Part shown: one piece after another, positions 1 to 13,467 of the stretch
Layout: each line of letters begins with the position of its first letter
Numbering within the stretch: position 1 is the first letter of the stretch
Program-made: the position numbers and the translations under genes
Origin: Ettlia oleoabundans
Lineage: Eukaryota > Chlorophyta > Chlorophyceae > Chlamydomonadales
Assembly (NCBI GenBank): GCA_019693395.1
Contig: JAAMXP010002990.1
Coordinates: 1-21,177, forward strand
Direction of reading: 5' to 3'
Length of the DNA: 21,177 nucleotides
The notes under the pieces: generated by a model
Told to the model about the DNA's origin: nothing
The model's input: the letters and a program-made list of their open reading frames with translations, nothing else
Database searches by the model: none

Positions 1-85
1 GCCCCGTTGGCAGCAGTGCGTCATAGACACAGGGCGAAGTCGCCCAACTGTTTCTCAAACTGGCCTGCCCGTGCTTTGGCTGCAG

Positions 86-331
86 CTGACCATCCGAGAG
101 TTTGAGCAGAATGGGGTGCGGGTGCGGGAGGGCACCAAGCTGTACCTGGAACAGAACCGGCACAAGGCTAAGGCAATGATGGCTCAGGCGCATGCCACCC
201 CTGTGCCTGCCCCCGCCGCAGCTGCAGCAGCAGCTGCAGCCGCAGCACACCCAGCAGCAGCTGCTGCAGCGCAGCAGGCAATGATGGGAGGTGCGGCGGC
301 CGCGGCTGCGATGGCAGCTAGCCAACGCTAA
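86..331 (+). CDS. 3'-terminal exon of an unrecognised protein with an alanine-rich tail (partial)
   Basis: This is the last coding exon of a gene that begins left of the window. A splice acceptor (ctttggctgcag) ends at 85, and the open frame runs from 86 to a TAA at 329-331, giving 81 residues. The first ~35 residues are charged and look structured (LTIREFEQNGVRVREGTKL, then a basic stretch ending KAKAMMAQ). The rest is low-complexity alanine/glutamine/methionine, encoded largely by GCAGCTGCAGCAG-type repeats. I do not recognise the family from this exon. A charged helix followed by an Ala/Gln tail would suit a nuclear or chromatin protein, but that is only a guess. Bases 1-85 appear to be the preceding intron. 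The 3'UTR probably runs to a TGTAA signal at 971-975. Confidence 0.6.
   Translation: MTIREFEQNGVRVREGTKLYLEQNRHKAKAMMAQAHATPVPAPAAAAAAAAAAAHPAAAAAAQQAMMGGAAAAAAMAASQR
205..318 (+). repeat. Low-complexity GC(A/T/G) alanine-codon tract
   Basis: Repeated GCAGCTGCAGCAG-type units encode runs of alanine at the C-terminus of the partial first gene. The tract is biased in composition and imperfect, not a clean microsatellite. Confidence 0.6.
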
Positions 332-970
332 GGTTTTATACCGCAGCAGTAGCAGCCATAGCAACCAGCATCAGCGTGCTGGACAGTTGCTTTTGCCTGC
401 TGGTACATCAAGTCAGTAGGAGGGCATCGTCAATGATGTACTGCTGGTGGCCTGCTCCCCATGTTCCCAGCGGCAGTTTCCTTCAGCTTGTTGGTGCCAT
501 GTGCACGGCCATGGCATGCATATAATTGTGCTCTTTTCGTAGCCCTTTTTCGCCCAGTGTGCCGCGGTTGGGAAGGAAGCCCCTTCAGTCTGAAGGCAGC
601 ACCCACGCTTTCCACCTGAATTTCCGATGTGATTCATATTGCGAACGTTCTCGGTTTATCATTTCCAGCCCTCTACCCTGGTACTTTACTTGCTTCCACA
701 CCCTTCCCCAGCTCTCCCTCTCAACGTTTGGGGTCTGCTGTGACCCCCAATTTGAACCTGTATACCCCATAAACGAGCGTACAATATTTCTTTGTTATAC
801 CATTGCTTTTTCAGTGCCAGCCAATCTTTGTGTGGTCAACAGTGCAGGCGCATTGTGGTGCTCCACTGTTGGTTGATCAACACGACGCCTCCCCTCCGAT
901 TGTGCTCACCCCTGAAATGAACCAAAGATGTCCTTGGCTCTATAATGCCTAATTAACTACCTAGATCAAC

Positions 971-975
971 TGTAA
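971..975 (+). terminator. Candidate TGTAA polyadenylation signal of the partial first gene
   Basis: TGTAA is the usual nuclear polyadenylation signal of chlorophycean algae. This is the first copy on the + strand after the stop at 331. Confidence 0.45.
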
Positions 976-1137
976 GGCTGGCTACCTGCGGGGCTGATAG
1001 TTCAGGGCAGTGGATGATCTGCTTGGCGGTGTGTGGAAGGGACAAATTAAAGCCCCATCGGGTGAGATTGTGGCGCCATGACAACTGCAACTGGTAAACT
1101 GCACCGGTACGCTGTGGGACGACCGCCCTTGTCCTTG

Positions 1138-1142
1138 TTACA
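1138..1142 (-). terminator. Candidate TGTAA polyadenylation signal of the eIF4A3 gene
   Basis: TTACA on the + strand reads TGTAA on the - strand, about 325 bases after the eIF4A3 stop codon. I saw no nearer copy. Confidence 0.45.
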
Positions 1143-1465
1143 ACAGGGTCAATTGTCGCAAACAGTGATGATGCCCCAAACACCGTCAAGGTAGCTGTCA
1201 GACGGGCCAGTAGTCAAGCAAGCATGAAGAGGTGAAGGGTGTGGCATGACAGGACGTAACAAACCGGACAAAGTGTAGCAGGGAAAGATAAAGTGAAGGA
1301 GGCCTGGCTGCTGTGCTGCGTGCCGGGACTGCCAGGCGCCGCCTGGGTTTAAGAGCAAAGTGTGGCGGCAGAGTTGCACGCTTTCACAGACAACAGTGCC
1401 AACACAGCCCAGCAAGGAAATTAGATGCATCTTGCCTCTAAAAGCGCTGCCGAGATAGGAACACC

Positions 1466-4400
1466 TCAAATAAGGTCGGCAACCTGCAATGAAGGAAACA
1501 ACATGGTAAACACAAGCAAAGTCAGCAGAAGAGGTATGTGGAGCAGACATGTTGGCAGCACTCGATGTAGGCAAACCGAGAAGTTGCTGTTATGCCCTCC
1601 ACTTCCTTGCCGTGCTGGCTACAGAATGCTGCTGACCAATGAAGCAATTGTTTGACGGGCAGTTGGTGCAGTGCAGCCAAAGCAGTGCGGAACAGCCCAG
1701 ACTCACGTTCATTGGCATCTCATCTCTGCAGGCAAACCACGGCACAGCACAAGAACGACGGCAGCTTGTTAGGAATTGAAGAAGGAAAGTCAGGGTTCAG
1801 CTGTTTGTAGCCGGCATGTGATGAGCTGGTTGTTTAAAACTTTTTGAGTAAACCCCAGTGTCAGTCACCCCACAACACGACCCGGGACAGCTGCCACATT
1901 GCGTGCATGCGTCTCCGACACGTAAAGCACTGAAGAGGTGCAGCCATGCAGCCGCCACAGCACTGCGCCTGGCGTGCCACTCACATCTGTGTGGAGTAGA
2001 ACTGCTCAATATCGCGGAGAATCTTGATGTCGTCGTTCTTCACAAAGTTGATGGCCACACCCTGCGAAGCAGAACACAAAGGGCATGATTGTTGGCATCA
2101 AGTAGGCAGTACGCATATCGGCTTCTTTGCAGGTGAAGGACAACCAGCTGTGTAGCCTGTCATGTGCGTGCACGGTGGCGGGCGGTGCAATGTCTCGCCG
2201 CACAGCAGCCCCTCCTTTGCCCGAAATGGCGCAACAGAGTGGGAACCACCAGCCAAAGCTGCCAGCAACCCCTGCTGTCAAACCAAGAAACCCACCTTGC
2301 GGCCGAAGCGACCCGAGCGGCCGATGCGGTGGATGTACAGCTCACGAGAGTTGGGGAGGTCATAGTTGATGACCAGAGACACCTGCGATACAAAGGACGT
2401 TTGTGAGGGCAGTACAGTGGCGCAGGACTGGTACAATACAAAACCTGGGGGAGCTGCTTGATTATGCAGAGCAACGCCTGCTCTCATGTGCGCATCATGC
2501 AAACTGCAGGCTCTTACTGCAACCCCACGCCACGCCCAGCTGCTCCACGTCCAGGTCATGTGTGGTAAACAGAAGCAACGGCCCCAGCCACAACATCCAC
2601 GCCACACCTGCTGCACATCCAGGCCACGGGCCCACACGTCTGTGGTGATGAGCACACGTGTGGCTCCCTTTCTGAACTCATCCATGATTGCCTCGCGCTC
2701 CTTCTGGGGCATGTCGCCGTGCATGGAGGAGACGGTGAAATTGTTCTGCCGCATCTTCTCTGTCAACCAGTCCACCTGTGGGCGGCAGAACAGGGCGGAG
2801 ACAAGCAGGGAGGTTGAGCGGAGTGCATATGTGCAGAATATAGAGACAAGAGGGGAAAGGTAGGCCTTCATGAAGCGGAAATTGATGAACCAGGGCACCA
2901 GCGTTTTGCTTGCTACCTGTATGTGCAAGCAAGCATACCAACATGTCTGCGACCTGCTACCAAGCTTGCAAAGTGCAACACCAACCGCCATGCAGCCACT
3001 GGCAAGTCACCCCGCACATGTACTCGCTGCCTGTCCGCGACCCACCTTGCGCTTTGTGTTGCAGAAGATGACTGCCTGTGTGATGGTGAGCGTGTCGTAG
3101 AGGTCACACAGCGTGTCAAACTTCCACTCCTCGCGCTCCACAGCCACAAAGAACTGTTTGATGCCCTGCACAGCACAACGCAGCAAAGGCAGCCGGTGGG
3201 CGCATGCTGGAGCAGTGTGCTCGAAAGCGCAGGCAGCCAGCTGTAAGGGCACACACCACACCATCTCAACCAGAGTCTGGCTTGAGGGTTGTTTGCTGGC
3301 GTTGCATGTCGCCCAGTTGGATGGCGCTAGAAGCCCAATTCCACCCCAGACGCACGCACACACGCGCGCCCAACACGCCCTGCTCCACCACCTTGTAGTT
3401 GTAGTGACAACACCCAGAATGACAGACAATCACCAATTGGACTGAGGGTCTGTTTGCGACAAACCCCAAAGAAACGAACAAAAAAAAAGCACTCCACCCA
3501 CCTCCAGCGTCAACTCATCGCGCTTGACCAGGATGCGCACAGGGTCGGTCATGAACTTGTGAGTCATCTCAAGCACCTCGTGCGGCAATGTGGCGCTCAC
3601 CAACACAACCTGTGGGAGGCGGTAGCAAGAAGACAAACCAGAGGGCCGCAGGCAGAGGCAGTGTGGGAATGCACCGCAAGGAGGGAGGTGATCCAGAACA
3701 ACCGGGACGTGCGGTTCCTCACACCCAGCAGTGCTGCGTTTTGGCTTATCCACATTCTGCCTAAATTGTGCAAGACTGATTCTGGGAGCAGGAAGCTATG
3801 TGTCGAGATGCCGTGCGCGGCAGTGCATCTCTGACAAAAAAATTCCACCCACCTGCGTCTCTGGGGGCAGGTATCGGTAGATGTCATAGATCTGCTCCTT
3901 GAATCCCTTGTTCAGCATCTCGTCCGCCTCATCCAGAACCAATGTTTTGATGTTCCTGCATGATAAGGGGAAACAGCAGCAAGCAGGAGAGGACGGTTGG
4001 GTGGAGAGCATGACGGCAGAGCCACAACAGATGAAGCGCCTCCAGTAGCTATCAACAAGTGACACAGCAGTAAATAGCAACGTTCCATGGTGCACCCTAG
4101 CTAACCGCCCAGTCTGCTCCACTGTAGCCCGCGCCCCCGGCTAGACAGCTGCCCATCCTTCGCACCTGGTGCGAAGGCTGCGCCGCTTGATCATGTCAAA
4201 CACGCGGCCAGGGGTGCCGCTCACGATGTGCACGCCATTCTCCAGCTTACGCATATCGTCGCCCACAGACTTGCCGCCGATGCATGCATGCGCCTGTGTG
4301 GAGCGAGGTGGCATGAACAGTTGTCGGTTTGGGTTTGAGCAAAACAGGAACGGGGTGGGGCGGTTAGCAGGGAAGGGCACTCAACAGTCAGCGAAAGGTG

Positions 4401-5543
4401 CTGGTGCACTGCTGGGGATGGTGCATTGGCTGTGCCACATGCTCTGTGTCATCTCAGGATTTGAAGACTTCAGGGGCATTGGGATGCACCGATGCCAGAC
4501 TTTGGGAGGGTTCACCACTACCAAACAAGCCCTTCTGCACACACCCAGGGTGGGGACCACTCATGCCATGCTGTGCTGCGCACCTGCACAGCCATGTGGT
4601 CTCCTATCGCCAGGATGTTTTTCTCTGTTTGCGTCGCCAACTCGCGCGTGGGCGACAGCACTAGCGCCTGAACCCTGCAAACCGAGCGGCGCAAGCCAAA
4701 CGCAGGCAGGAAGACCGGCGAGCACGGCGGCTGTCAGCATTACACTCCTATTGAACCTGTTGCTGCCTCCACAGCAAGGACTGCACCCCGCCATTGCATG
4801 CCAAATGGCTGACTGCTGAGTATGTAAGCCAGTCCCAGCACAGAGAGCTGCGTGTTGTGCATGCAAGTGCAGCTTGCCCGCAAAGTGCGTACAGCTGGTG
4901 TCCCAGCTGGTGTCCCAGATGCCCTCCGGCCTGCCAGCCCACAAGAGATCGTACAGGGCTAGGGCAGTGCTGACACAAAGCTGCCAGCAGACTAGCAGCT
5001 GACTGCAGAACTACTACTGCGGGGGCTAAGCGACAAGGGCGGGAGCGGAAAGGGCGGGAGAGGAACTCACTCCCGCAGCGTTGTGTCCAGCATTTGGCAG
5101 AGTGTGATGGCGATGAGCGACGTCTTGCCCGTTCCGGATTGCGCCTGTGCAATGACGTCGCGGCCCTGGGTGATGGGCAGCACCGCACGCTGCTGGATGG
5201 CTGAGGGCTTCTCAAAGCCAAACTGGTAGATGCCGCGCAGCAGGTCCTCCCGCAGGCCCATGGCGTCAAAGCTGCTGACCACCTTGACGCCCTTGCTGGT
5301 CTCAAACTCCATCTGTGCATCGCCCTCAACGATGTTCGTCCTCCTGCAGGCCGACAGGGGGAACGGCAAGGGGATCGCTGCCAGGGGTGCGACCTTCGGC
5401 TATGTGACGGCGCCAAGGCCAACTGCCACTGGCTGACGGGCCAAGGCAAACGCTGCACCCGCGTCAGGGGACCATCACGCCCCAGCAGGGCCGCTTTGGC
5501 GGCATACATCGGGGCATGTAGCTCACCTGCCGCCGTCCGCCAT
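1466..5543 (-). CDS. EIF4A3: eIF4A-III-type DEAD-box RNA helicase (exon junction complex core)
   Basis: This is the ATP-dependent RNA clamp of the exon junction complex, deposited on spliced mRNA and needed for nonsense-mediated decay. Twelve coding exons, in transcript order, are 5543-5527, 5343-5071, 4674-4584, 4293-4166, 3955-3853, 3609-3502, 3165-3046, 2775-2608, 2382-2296, 2061-1985, 1725-1707 and 1483-1466. All introns are GT-AG, and phases agree throughout for 402 residues (human is 411). Visible motifs are the Q-motif region F31/Q56, Walker A SGTGKT 75-80, PTRELA 105-110, TPGR 154-157, DEAD 178-181, SAT 209-211, [10 protein letters not shown] near 324-333 and HRIGRSGR 354-361. The C-terminus IDEMPMNVADLI is that of eIF4A-III, not cytoplasmic eIF4A-I. 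It is built from exons of only 19 and 18 bases. The start is the ATG at 5543-5541 (MADGGR). A CAG just upstream may be the acceptor of a 5'UTR intron. The gene is head-to-head with the PP2A gene. Confidence 0.95.
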
Positions 5544-5948
5544 TTTCCCTGTGGCAGACACACGAGAAAGTTATACAGGCTGCACCAACACGCAAGGGAA
5601 GCTGCCAGGCGCCGGAGGCGCGGCGATCAAGCGATGGAGGGTTACGCTGTTCGCTTACACAACCTGGTGAAGTGATGGAAGTCGCGCTGGTCGAGCCAGA
5701 AGGCGGCACACTCCTGTTGCAGGGCTGGAGGACCAACCTTTAGCTTGCGGGGCGGTACGCGGGAGTACAGTCGGAGACAGCCCCCTCAAACAGGGCTCGC
5801 AGCCCCTGGGGCTTGCGGTTTCGGAATTAAGCCAGGAGCGGCCAGCGTCAAGAGTGTTTGACTCACATCGAGGGTCGTGTGATCGACGAGCGGCCGCCTT
5901 TCCGTCCTGCAGCCGCCCGTCAGCCCTAGGGCTGCGCCATCTTGAGGC
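5544..5948. promoter_or_regulatory. Shared promoter region of the eIF4A3 and PP2A catalytic subunit genes
   Basis: There are 405 bases between the divergent start codons, with no coding exon that I can support. It must hold both 5'UTRs and core promoters. I see no clear TATA box. On the - strand, a pyrimidine-containing stretch ending in CAG lies just before the eIF4A3 ATG, so part of this region may be a 5'UTR intron of eIF4A3. The assignment is by position only. Confidence 0.5.
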
Positions 5949-9358
<3,410 letters not shown>

Positions 9359-9380
9359 TCTAGTGGCCCCTGCCGCCTTG

Positions 9381-9454
9381 CAGCAGCAGCAGCAGCGGCA
9401 ACAGCCGCCGGAGGCGGTCTGTACGACTGGCACCCGCAGCAGCAGCAGCAGCAG
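9381..9454 (+). repeat. Two short CAG microsatellites in the PP2A 3'UTR
   Basis: Five CAG units occupy 9381-9395 and six occupy 9437-9454, separated by a GC-rich spacer. Both lie just after the PP2A stop at 9356-9358, so they are untranslated. Confidence 0.8.
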
Positions 9455-9692
9455 CGCCCATTGTTGCCTTAGTCTCAGCAGTCGTTGATGCAACCTGGCA
9501 GCACCAAGGATGTGTTGCTGACTGGTACCCATCAGCAGTGTTTGAGAGATCACCCAACGCTTGGATCACACACGATCTCTGCTTGCCATTGCTGCTACCC
9601 TCTCTCTCAGTTTTCTCGTTATTGAGCATGTTTGTCTGTCTTTTCGGCATTGCACTTGTGCTTCCTCTCACCGTTCCCGTACCCAACTCTTG

Positions 9693-9697
9693 TTACA
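9693..9697 (-). terminator. Candidate TGTAA polyadenylation signal of the coiled-coil gene
   Basis: TTACA on + is TGTAA on -, about 570 bases beyond the stop codon of the - strand coiled-coil gene. No nearer copy was seen. Confidence 0.35.
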
Positions 9698-9807
9698 TAG
9701 CGCTGCAAGCACCCTTCCTCGCTTGCCCAAGACCGTTTGTGACTTCCTTTTCAGCTAGCTGCACAGCTGCTTGGGACTTCCCAGAGGTGGAGGGCTCCAG
9801 AAGCTGC

Positions 9808-9812
9808 TGTAA
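9808..9812 (+). terminator. Candidate TGTAA polyadenylation signal of the PP2A gene
   Basis: First TGTAA after the PP2A stop, giving a 3'UTR of about 470 bases. Further copies lie at 9987-9991 and 10025-10029, so alternative ends are possible. Confidence 0.45.
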
Positions 9813-10263
9813 AGCAAGTCTAGCATGAAGGCAGTATTCAGGGCCAGTGAAGCACCCCTCACCACTGCCCCAACTCCCTGAAGGTTCCTTAGCTGCCATT
9901 GACATTATAAGGCTCGTCTGACAGCGCTGGGGGGATTTGAAGACACACACAGTCAGATCTGTCAAACCGTATGCACCCTTTCTACCTGTAAGGTTAGATG
10001 GGCAGTATGTGCTGGAGCAGGTCTTGTAACTTTTCCCGCTGCCAGATTGGGAGCACTAAACAATCGCATGCTAACAAGAAGCCCTGAAATGCACAGGTTG
10101 CGTGGGCCCAGTCAGCATCTGTTCTCTTTCTATGTTGTAAGCCTAGGTTTGGCGTCGGTAAAGTAGCCTGTGGCCAGGTGATTTGTAAACTAGTATCACA
10201 GGTGAAAAGTCTAACAATCCACACTGCCAAAGCTTGGTTGCCATCGTCAACCATCTCAATCCA

Positions 10264-11763
10264 CTAGGCCCCCAGTGGAACCACGGCAGCCGCCCGCTGT
10301 AACCTGGAACCCAGGGCTGCCAGGGAATCACGTGCTGCCAGCATCAGCTTCAAGTCCTGCTGCAGCCGCCCCTTCTCTTGCAGAGCAATGCGCAGAGCAC
10401 CATCTTTCTGCAAAGTTGGTGACGGCGGTGAAGATGCAAGCATCAGTCACTCAGCACATGGCCGGCATATGCATATACCCAACCCATGGCTGTAGTTGAA
10501 GTTCTCCACCGTAAACATAGCAAGATTGGTAACAGTGCACCATAAACATAGCAAGACTGGTGACAGTGTCCAAAGCATCGGCATGATCAGCCTTGCCTGT
10601 GCAAGTTGATGACGCAGCTCGGCTCCCAGCCGCTCAGCCTCCTCCAGCTGCCGGCAAGCGGCATCAAGCCGGTCCTGCAATTGTGCAGTGCCCCCAGAGC
10701 CTGCTTGCTGCCTTGCCAGCAGCAAGCGCAGCCCTTCTGCCTGCTCCTCTGCCGCCACTGCAGCCTGCCGAGCGACGGCCATGTGCTGCCGCTGCTGGTC
10801 GAGCCTTGACTGCAGCTCGGCGCAGAGAAGTGCAAGGTCTAGGTGGGAGTGCGAGAGAGCCAGGCGCTGCATTAAATCTGGCTCTGCCGCATTCCTGGGA
10901 ACCAACGCTGCCGACTGGTGAGGTGCCGCACATTCCATCTCATCCCAACGCTCCTCTTGATTCCGGCGGCAAGGTGCTACGCCCACAGAGTTGGTAACAG
11001 CAGGCAGGTTCAGCCTGGCAGCGGGTAGGTTGTGTGTGGTGGTGTTGTGACGGGCTTGCTGGTGCTCTGCTTCAAGCACTCGGTAGCAGTCGAGCAGAAT
11101 GGCCTGCTGTGTCTCCAGAGCTGCAATCCGCAACGCCTTGCTGGCATCGCTGGCCGCCAACTCCGCATGCGCCGCCCGCAACCGCTCCAGGTCTCGCGCG
11201 CTACTGGCTAGCTCGATTGTACTGCTGGCCACCTGCTGCTGCGCCTTGAGGGCAGCCACAGCATGCGCCTCACGAAGCTCCGCTTGCTGCCGCCGAAGCA
11301 GTCCAAGCTCATCCTTGGCGCGCTCTGCCTCTGCAATGGCTGCATCCCGTGCCTGCCGCAATTGCACCCTCTCTTCTGCCACCGCCACGTCCCGCTCACG
11401 CCTCAGGCTGGCAAGCTCGCACTGTTGCGCAAAGGGCACAGCGTGAGCGGCGGCTGTGGCGGCGCCGGCGGGGCTGTTGCCGCATCCCAGTTGGCCTGCT
11501 TGAGCAGCCACTGCGCCTTTTGCCTCACTCCAGATTACTGCCTCCGCGTTGATCGGTCCACTGCGTGGCGCGTTGCCGTTGACATCGCCGGTTTCGACAC
11601 ATTGCCGAGACATGTCCGATACTTGACGGCTCCCCAGCAGATTCGTGAGGTCGTTGATAAGGGAATGAGCGCAGTAAAACCGTCGTTCGGGCGTCACGTT
11701 CATTCCTCTCCCCTTCCAAGGTCGCGCCCCACCCCTACTGGGGCGGCATTTTCTCGGAGTCAT
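10264..11763 (-). CDS. Unrecognised coiled-coil protein
   Basis: I do not recognise this protein. Two exons are supported: 11763-10597 (389 codons) and 10407-10264 (47 codons plus TAG), 436 residues in total. Residues ~111-238 and ~293-435 are Ala/Glu/Arg/Leu/Gln-rich with heptad-like spacing, so two long coiled coils. They flank a Asn/Pro-containing linker (~239-292). Residues 1-110 are low in predicted order. The second exon continues the coiled-coil composition (KDGALRIALQEKGRLQQDL), which is the main evidence for it. The intron between (10596-10408) then has a GC donor, CAG|GCAAGG, phase 0. Reading through it instead would give a cysteine-rich tail unlike the rest. The start is uncertain: the first ATG is only 20 bases from the divergent deformylase ATG, and M21 (11703) or M51 (11613) are alternatives. 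A structural, cytoskeletal or basal-body role is possible but not shown. Confidence 0.7.
10512..10568. repeat. Two-copy tandem repeat, period 31, in the coiled-coil gene intron
   Basis: Bases 10512-10537 and 10543-10568 are near-identical 26-mers (core TAAACATAGCAAGA and a following GGT.ACAGTG), differing at two sites. They lie inside the GC-AG intron, close to its donor. Confidence 0.8.
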
Positions 11764-11787
11764 ATGCGTTCGTATGCGCAGCTATGA
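11764..11787 (+). other. Possible 7-codon upstream ORF overlapping the deformylase start
   Basis: ATG at 11764 opens MRSYAQL and stops at TGA 11785-11787, which overlaps the deformylase ATG at 11784-11786 as ATGA. It would matter only if transcription starts upstream of 11764. A second out-of-frame ATG lies at 11774. Confidence 0.3.
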
Positions 11788-13448
11788 GTTGGATTTCAGT
11801 CAAGTTGTTAACCGCTGCTTTGCGTACAGCTCGCCCCATCCTCCGCCCAGCGGCTCCATACGCCTGTCGGAACAGCTGGTTTGCCAAGCACTGCCTCGCA
11901 GTAGACTTGCAGCTAGAACGGCGTTTGAGCCCCAGCAGCAGTAGGCGGCGGGGCAAGCGCACCCGCACTGGGCAGCTGGCGGACGCTATGTCGTCACCAG
12001 TGGCCGCAGATATTGTGCACGCTGGGGACACGGTGCTGCGGCAGGCAAGTTTGTCGACAAGGCATGTGTATCATTACGCAAACGGCTGGTTGACCCGGCA
12101 AAGCCGAAGCCCCCAATGAAAATTCCCAACAGCTGCCGCATGTTCCGCCATTCACCGACCGAAGAATAGCGTTGCTGTTCTTTCCAGTTGCCTGCAGGAG
12201 GCGGAGGATGTGCCTGCCAGCATGTTGGGTACCCAGGAGCTGCGTGAGCTTGTCCAAATAATGGTCGACACGATGAGAGCGGCACCAGGGGTGGGCCTTG
12301 CAGCACCACAGATTGGCGTGCCGCTCAAGGTGCGATGGTGGACCTTGCTTTACTTTGTGATGTGGTTGTTCTGGGGGTTGAGCTTAGCGCAACTCAAAGA
12401 CAAATAGGATCAAAATACAAATACATTGCCTGCACCTCTTTGCAGCCCGCCATGCCGTGGCTATCCTCCTGGTTGCTTACATGGCAGCTACGCTGCCCGT
12501 CTTTCCCTGCCTGCAGGTCATTGTGTTGGAGGACAGACCTGAGTACATCCAGCTGCTTCCAGAAGGGCTGGCAGCGCAGCAGCAGCGTCAGCCTTTTGAA
12601 ACTCTGGTGATTGTCAACCCAAGCATTAAGCCGCTGAGTGACGCAGGCGCACGCTTCTTTGAGGGGTGCCTCAGCATCCCTGGCTACCAGGTGTGTGGTT
12701 ATGGCTAACCTCGCCAACCCAGGTGTTTTGACTGCACCCATATGCCCATGTGCCCATCCATTGGCTGTGCTTCCCTCTCGAGCCTTGCTCGTCTGCCCAG
12801 CAGTCATGACAGCTGTTACGTGTGCTCAGTAGCAATGCCATTCATAATTAACGGTAAATTGCTTATCCGCCTGAAAGCTGGTTGCGATGTCATGCTTGTG
12901 TCTCAGGCCCTGGTGGAACGCTATCTATCTGTTGAAGTCGAGGGCCTCACGCCTGAGGGCATGCCGCTAAAGTTCCAGGCCAACGGCTGGCAGGCACGCA
13001 TCCTGCAGCATGAGTGTGACCACCTGCAAGGCGTACTGGTGAGTTTTATGGGGATGTTTTGTTGTGGCTTGCCAGGTAGCAGGAAGATACAGTGCATGCA
13101 GCGCCAGCAGCTGTAAACATTATTTACAAAAGGTACCTGCGGTCAGGTAGACAGGAGAGGGTGATTTGGTGGAGGGGCAGCCTTGCCTAAAATGTGCGGG
13201 CAGTATCCGTGTTCCGGGGATTTTTGGTAGGCGGGTCATCCTTCAAGCCGCTTTCACCCATATCCAACCGACTCATGCATGGTTGTTCACAAAGTTTGCA
13301 CTGCATGCTCCTTGACGTGCAGTATGTTGACCGCATGCTCAGCCGCAGCTTTTCTGCTCGCGGCAACGGCAGCCGGCAACTTCCTGAAGACGTGCCGCGG
13401 CCCGGGGCTTGCAGCTGCTCGCAACCCATTGGGCGCGTGGGCTATTAG
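11784..13448 (+). CDS. PDF1A: Peptide deformylase, organellar type (PDF1A-like)
   Basis: It removes the formyl group from the initiator methionine of proteins made in mitochondria or plastids. Five exons are 11784-12044, 12198-12329, 12517-12690, 12907-13038 and 13323-13448, all phase 0, giving 274 residues. All three deformylase motifs are present: [10 protein letters not shown] 118-127, EGCLS 180-184 and QHECDH 223-228. These supply metal ligands C182, H224 and H228 and the general base E225. The first ~70 residues are Arg/Ala/Ser-rich with almost no acid ([14 protein letters not shown]), as expected of an organelle targeting peptide. The segments around motifs II and III ([25 protein letters not shown]) resemble plant PDF1A more than PDF1B. 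A Gln-rich insert, AAQQQRQ, lies near 150-156. Intron 1 (12045-12197) uses a GC donor, CAG|GCAAGT; the nearby GT would break the frame. The gene is head-to-head with the coiled-coil gene. Confidence 0.94.
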
Positions 13449-13462
13449 CCTTGAGACACCTT

Positions 13463-13467
13463 TGTAA
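13463..13467 (+). terminator. Candidate TGTAA polyadenylation signal of the deformylase gene
   Basis: It lies only 15 bases after the stop and is followed by an AATAAA at 13475-13480, which would give a very short 3'UTR. The copy at 13725-13729 gives a more usual length. Confidence 0.35.

Larger units (their letters stand above)
332..1465. other. Tail-to-tail intergenic region with two 3'UTRs
   Basis: This stretch lies between the stop of the partial + strand gene and the stop of the - strand eIF4A3 gene. I see no convincing coding exon on either strand. It holds the two facing 3'UTRs, each ending near a candidate algal TGTAA signal (971-975 on +, 1138-1142 on -). The two transcripts would therefore end about 100-170 bases apart. 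Confidence 0.6.
9359..10263. other. Tail-to-tail 3'UTR region between the PP2A and coiled-coil genes
   Basis: No coding exon can be supported here. The + side starts with a CAG-repeat-bearing PP2A 3'UTR and has its first TGTAA at 9808-9812. The - side 3'UTR of the coiled-coil gene has its first TGTAA (TTACA on +) at 9693-9697. If both are used, the two transcripts overlap by more than 100 bases as natural antisense tails. Confidence 0.5.

Noticed and set aside
526..876. A 116-codon + strand open frame in the first gene's 3' region
   Set aside because: Cys/Ser/Phe-rich composition, no recognisable domain, and it lies after a clear stop codon, so it is most likely 3'UTR.
2278..2991. A 237-codon - strand open frame
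   Set aside because: It spans eIF4A3 exons 8 and 9 plus introns that stay open by chance. The family alignment fixes the intron boundaries.
11263..11787. A 174-codon + strand open frame
   Set aside because: It is antisense to the first exon of the coiled-coil gene, whose alanine- and glutamine-rich codons keep opposite frames open. It has no splice or family support.
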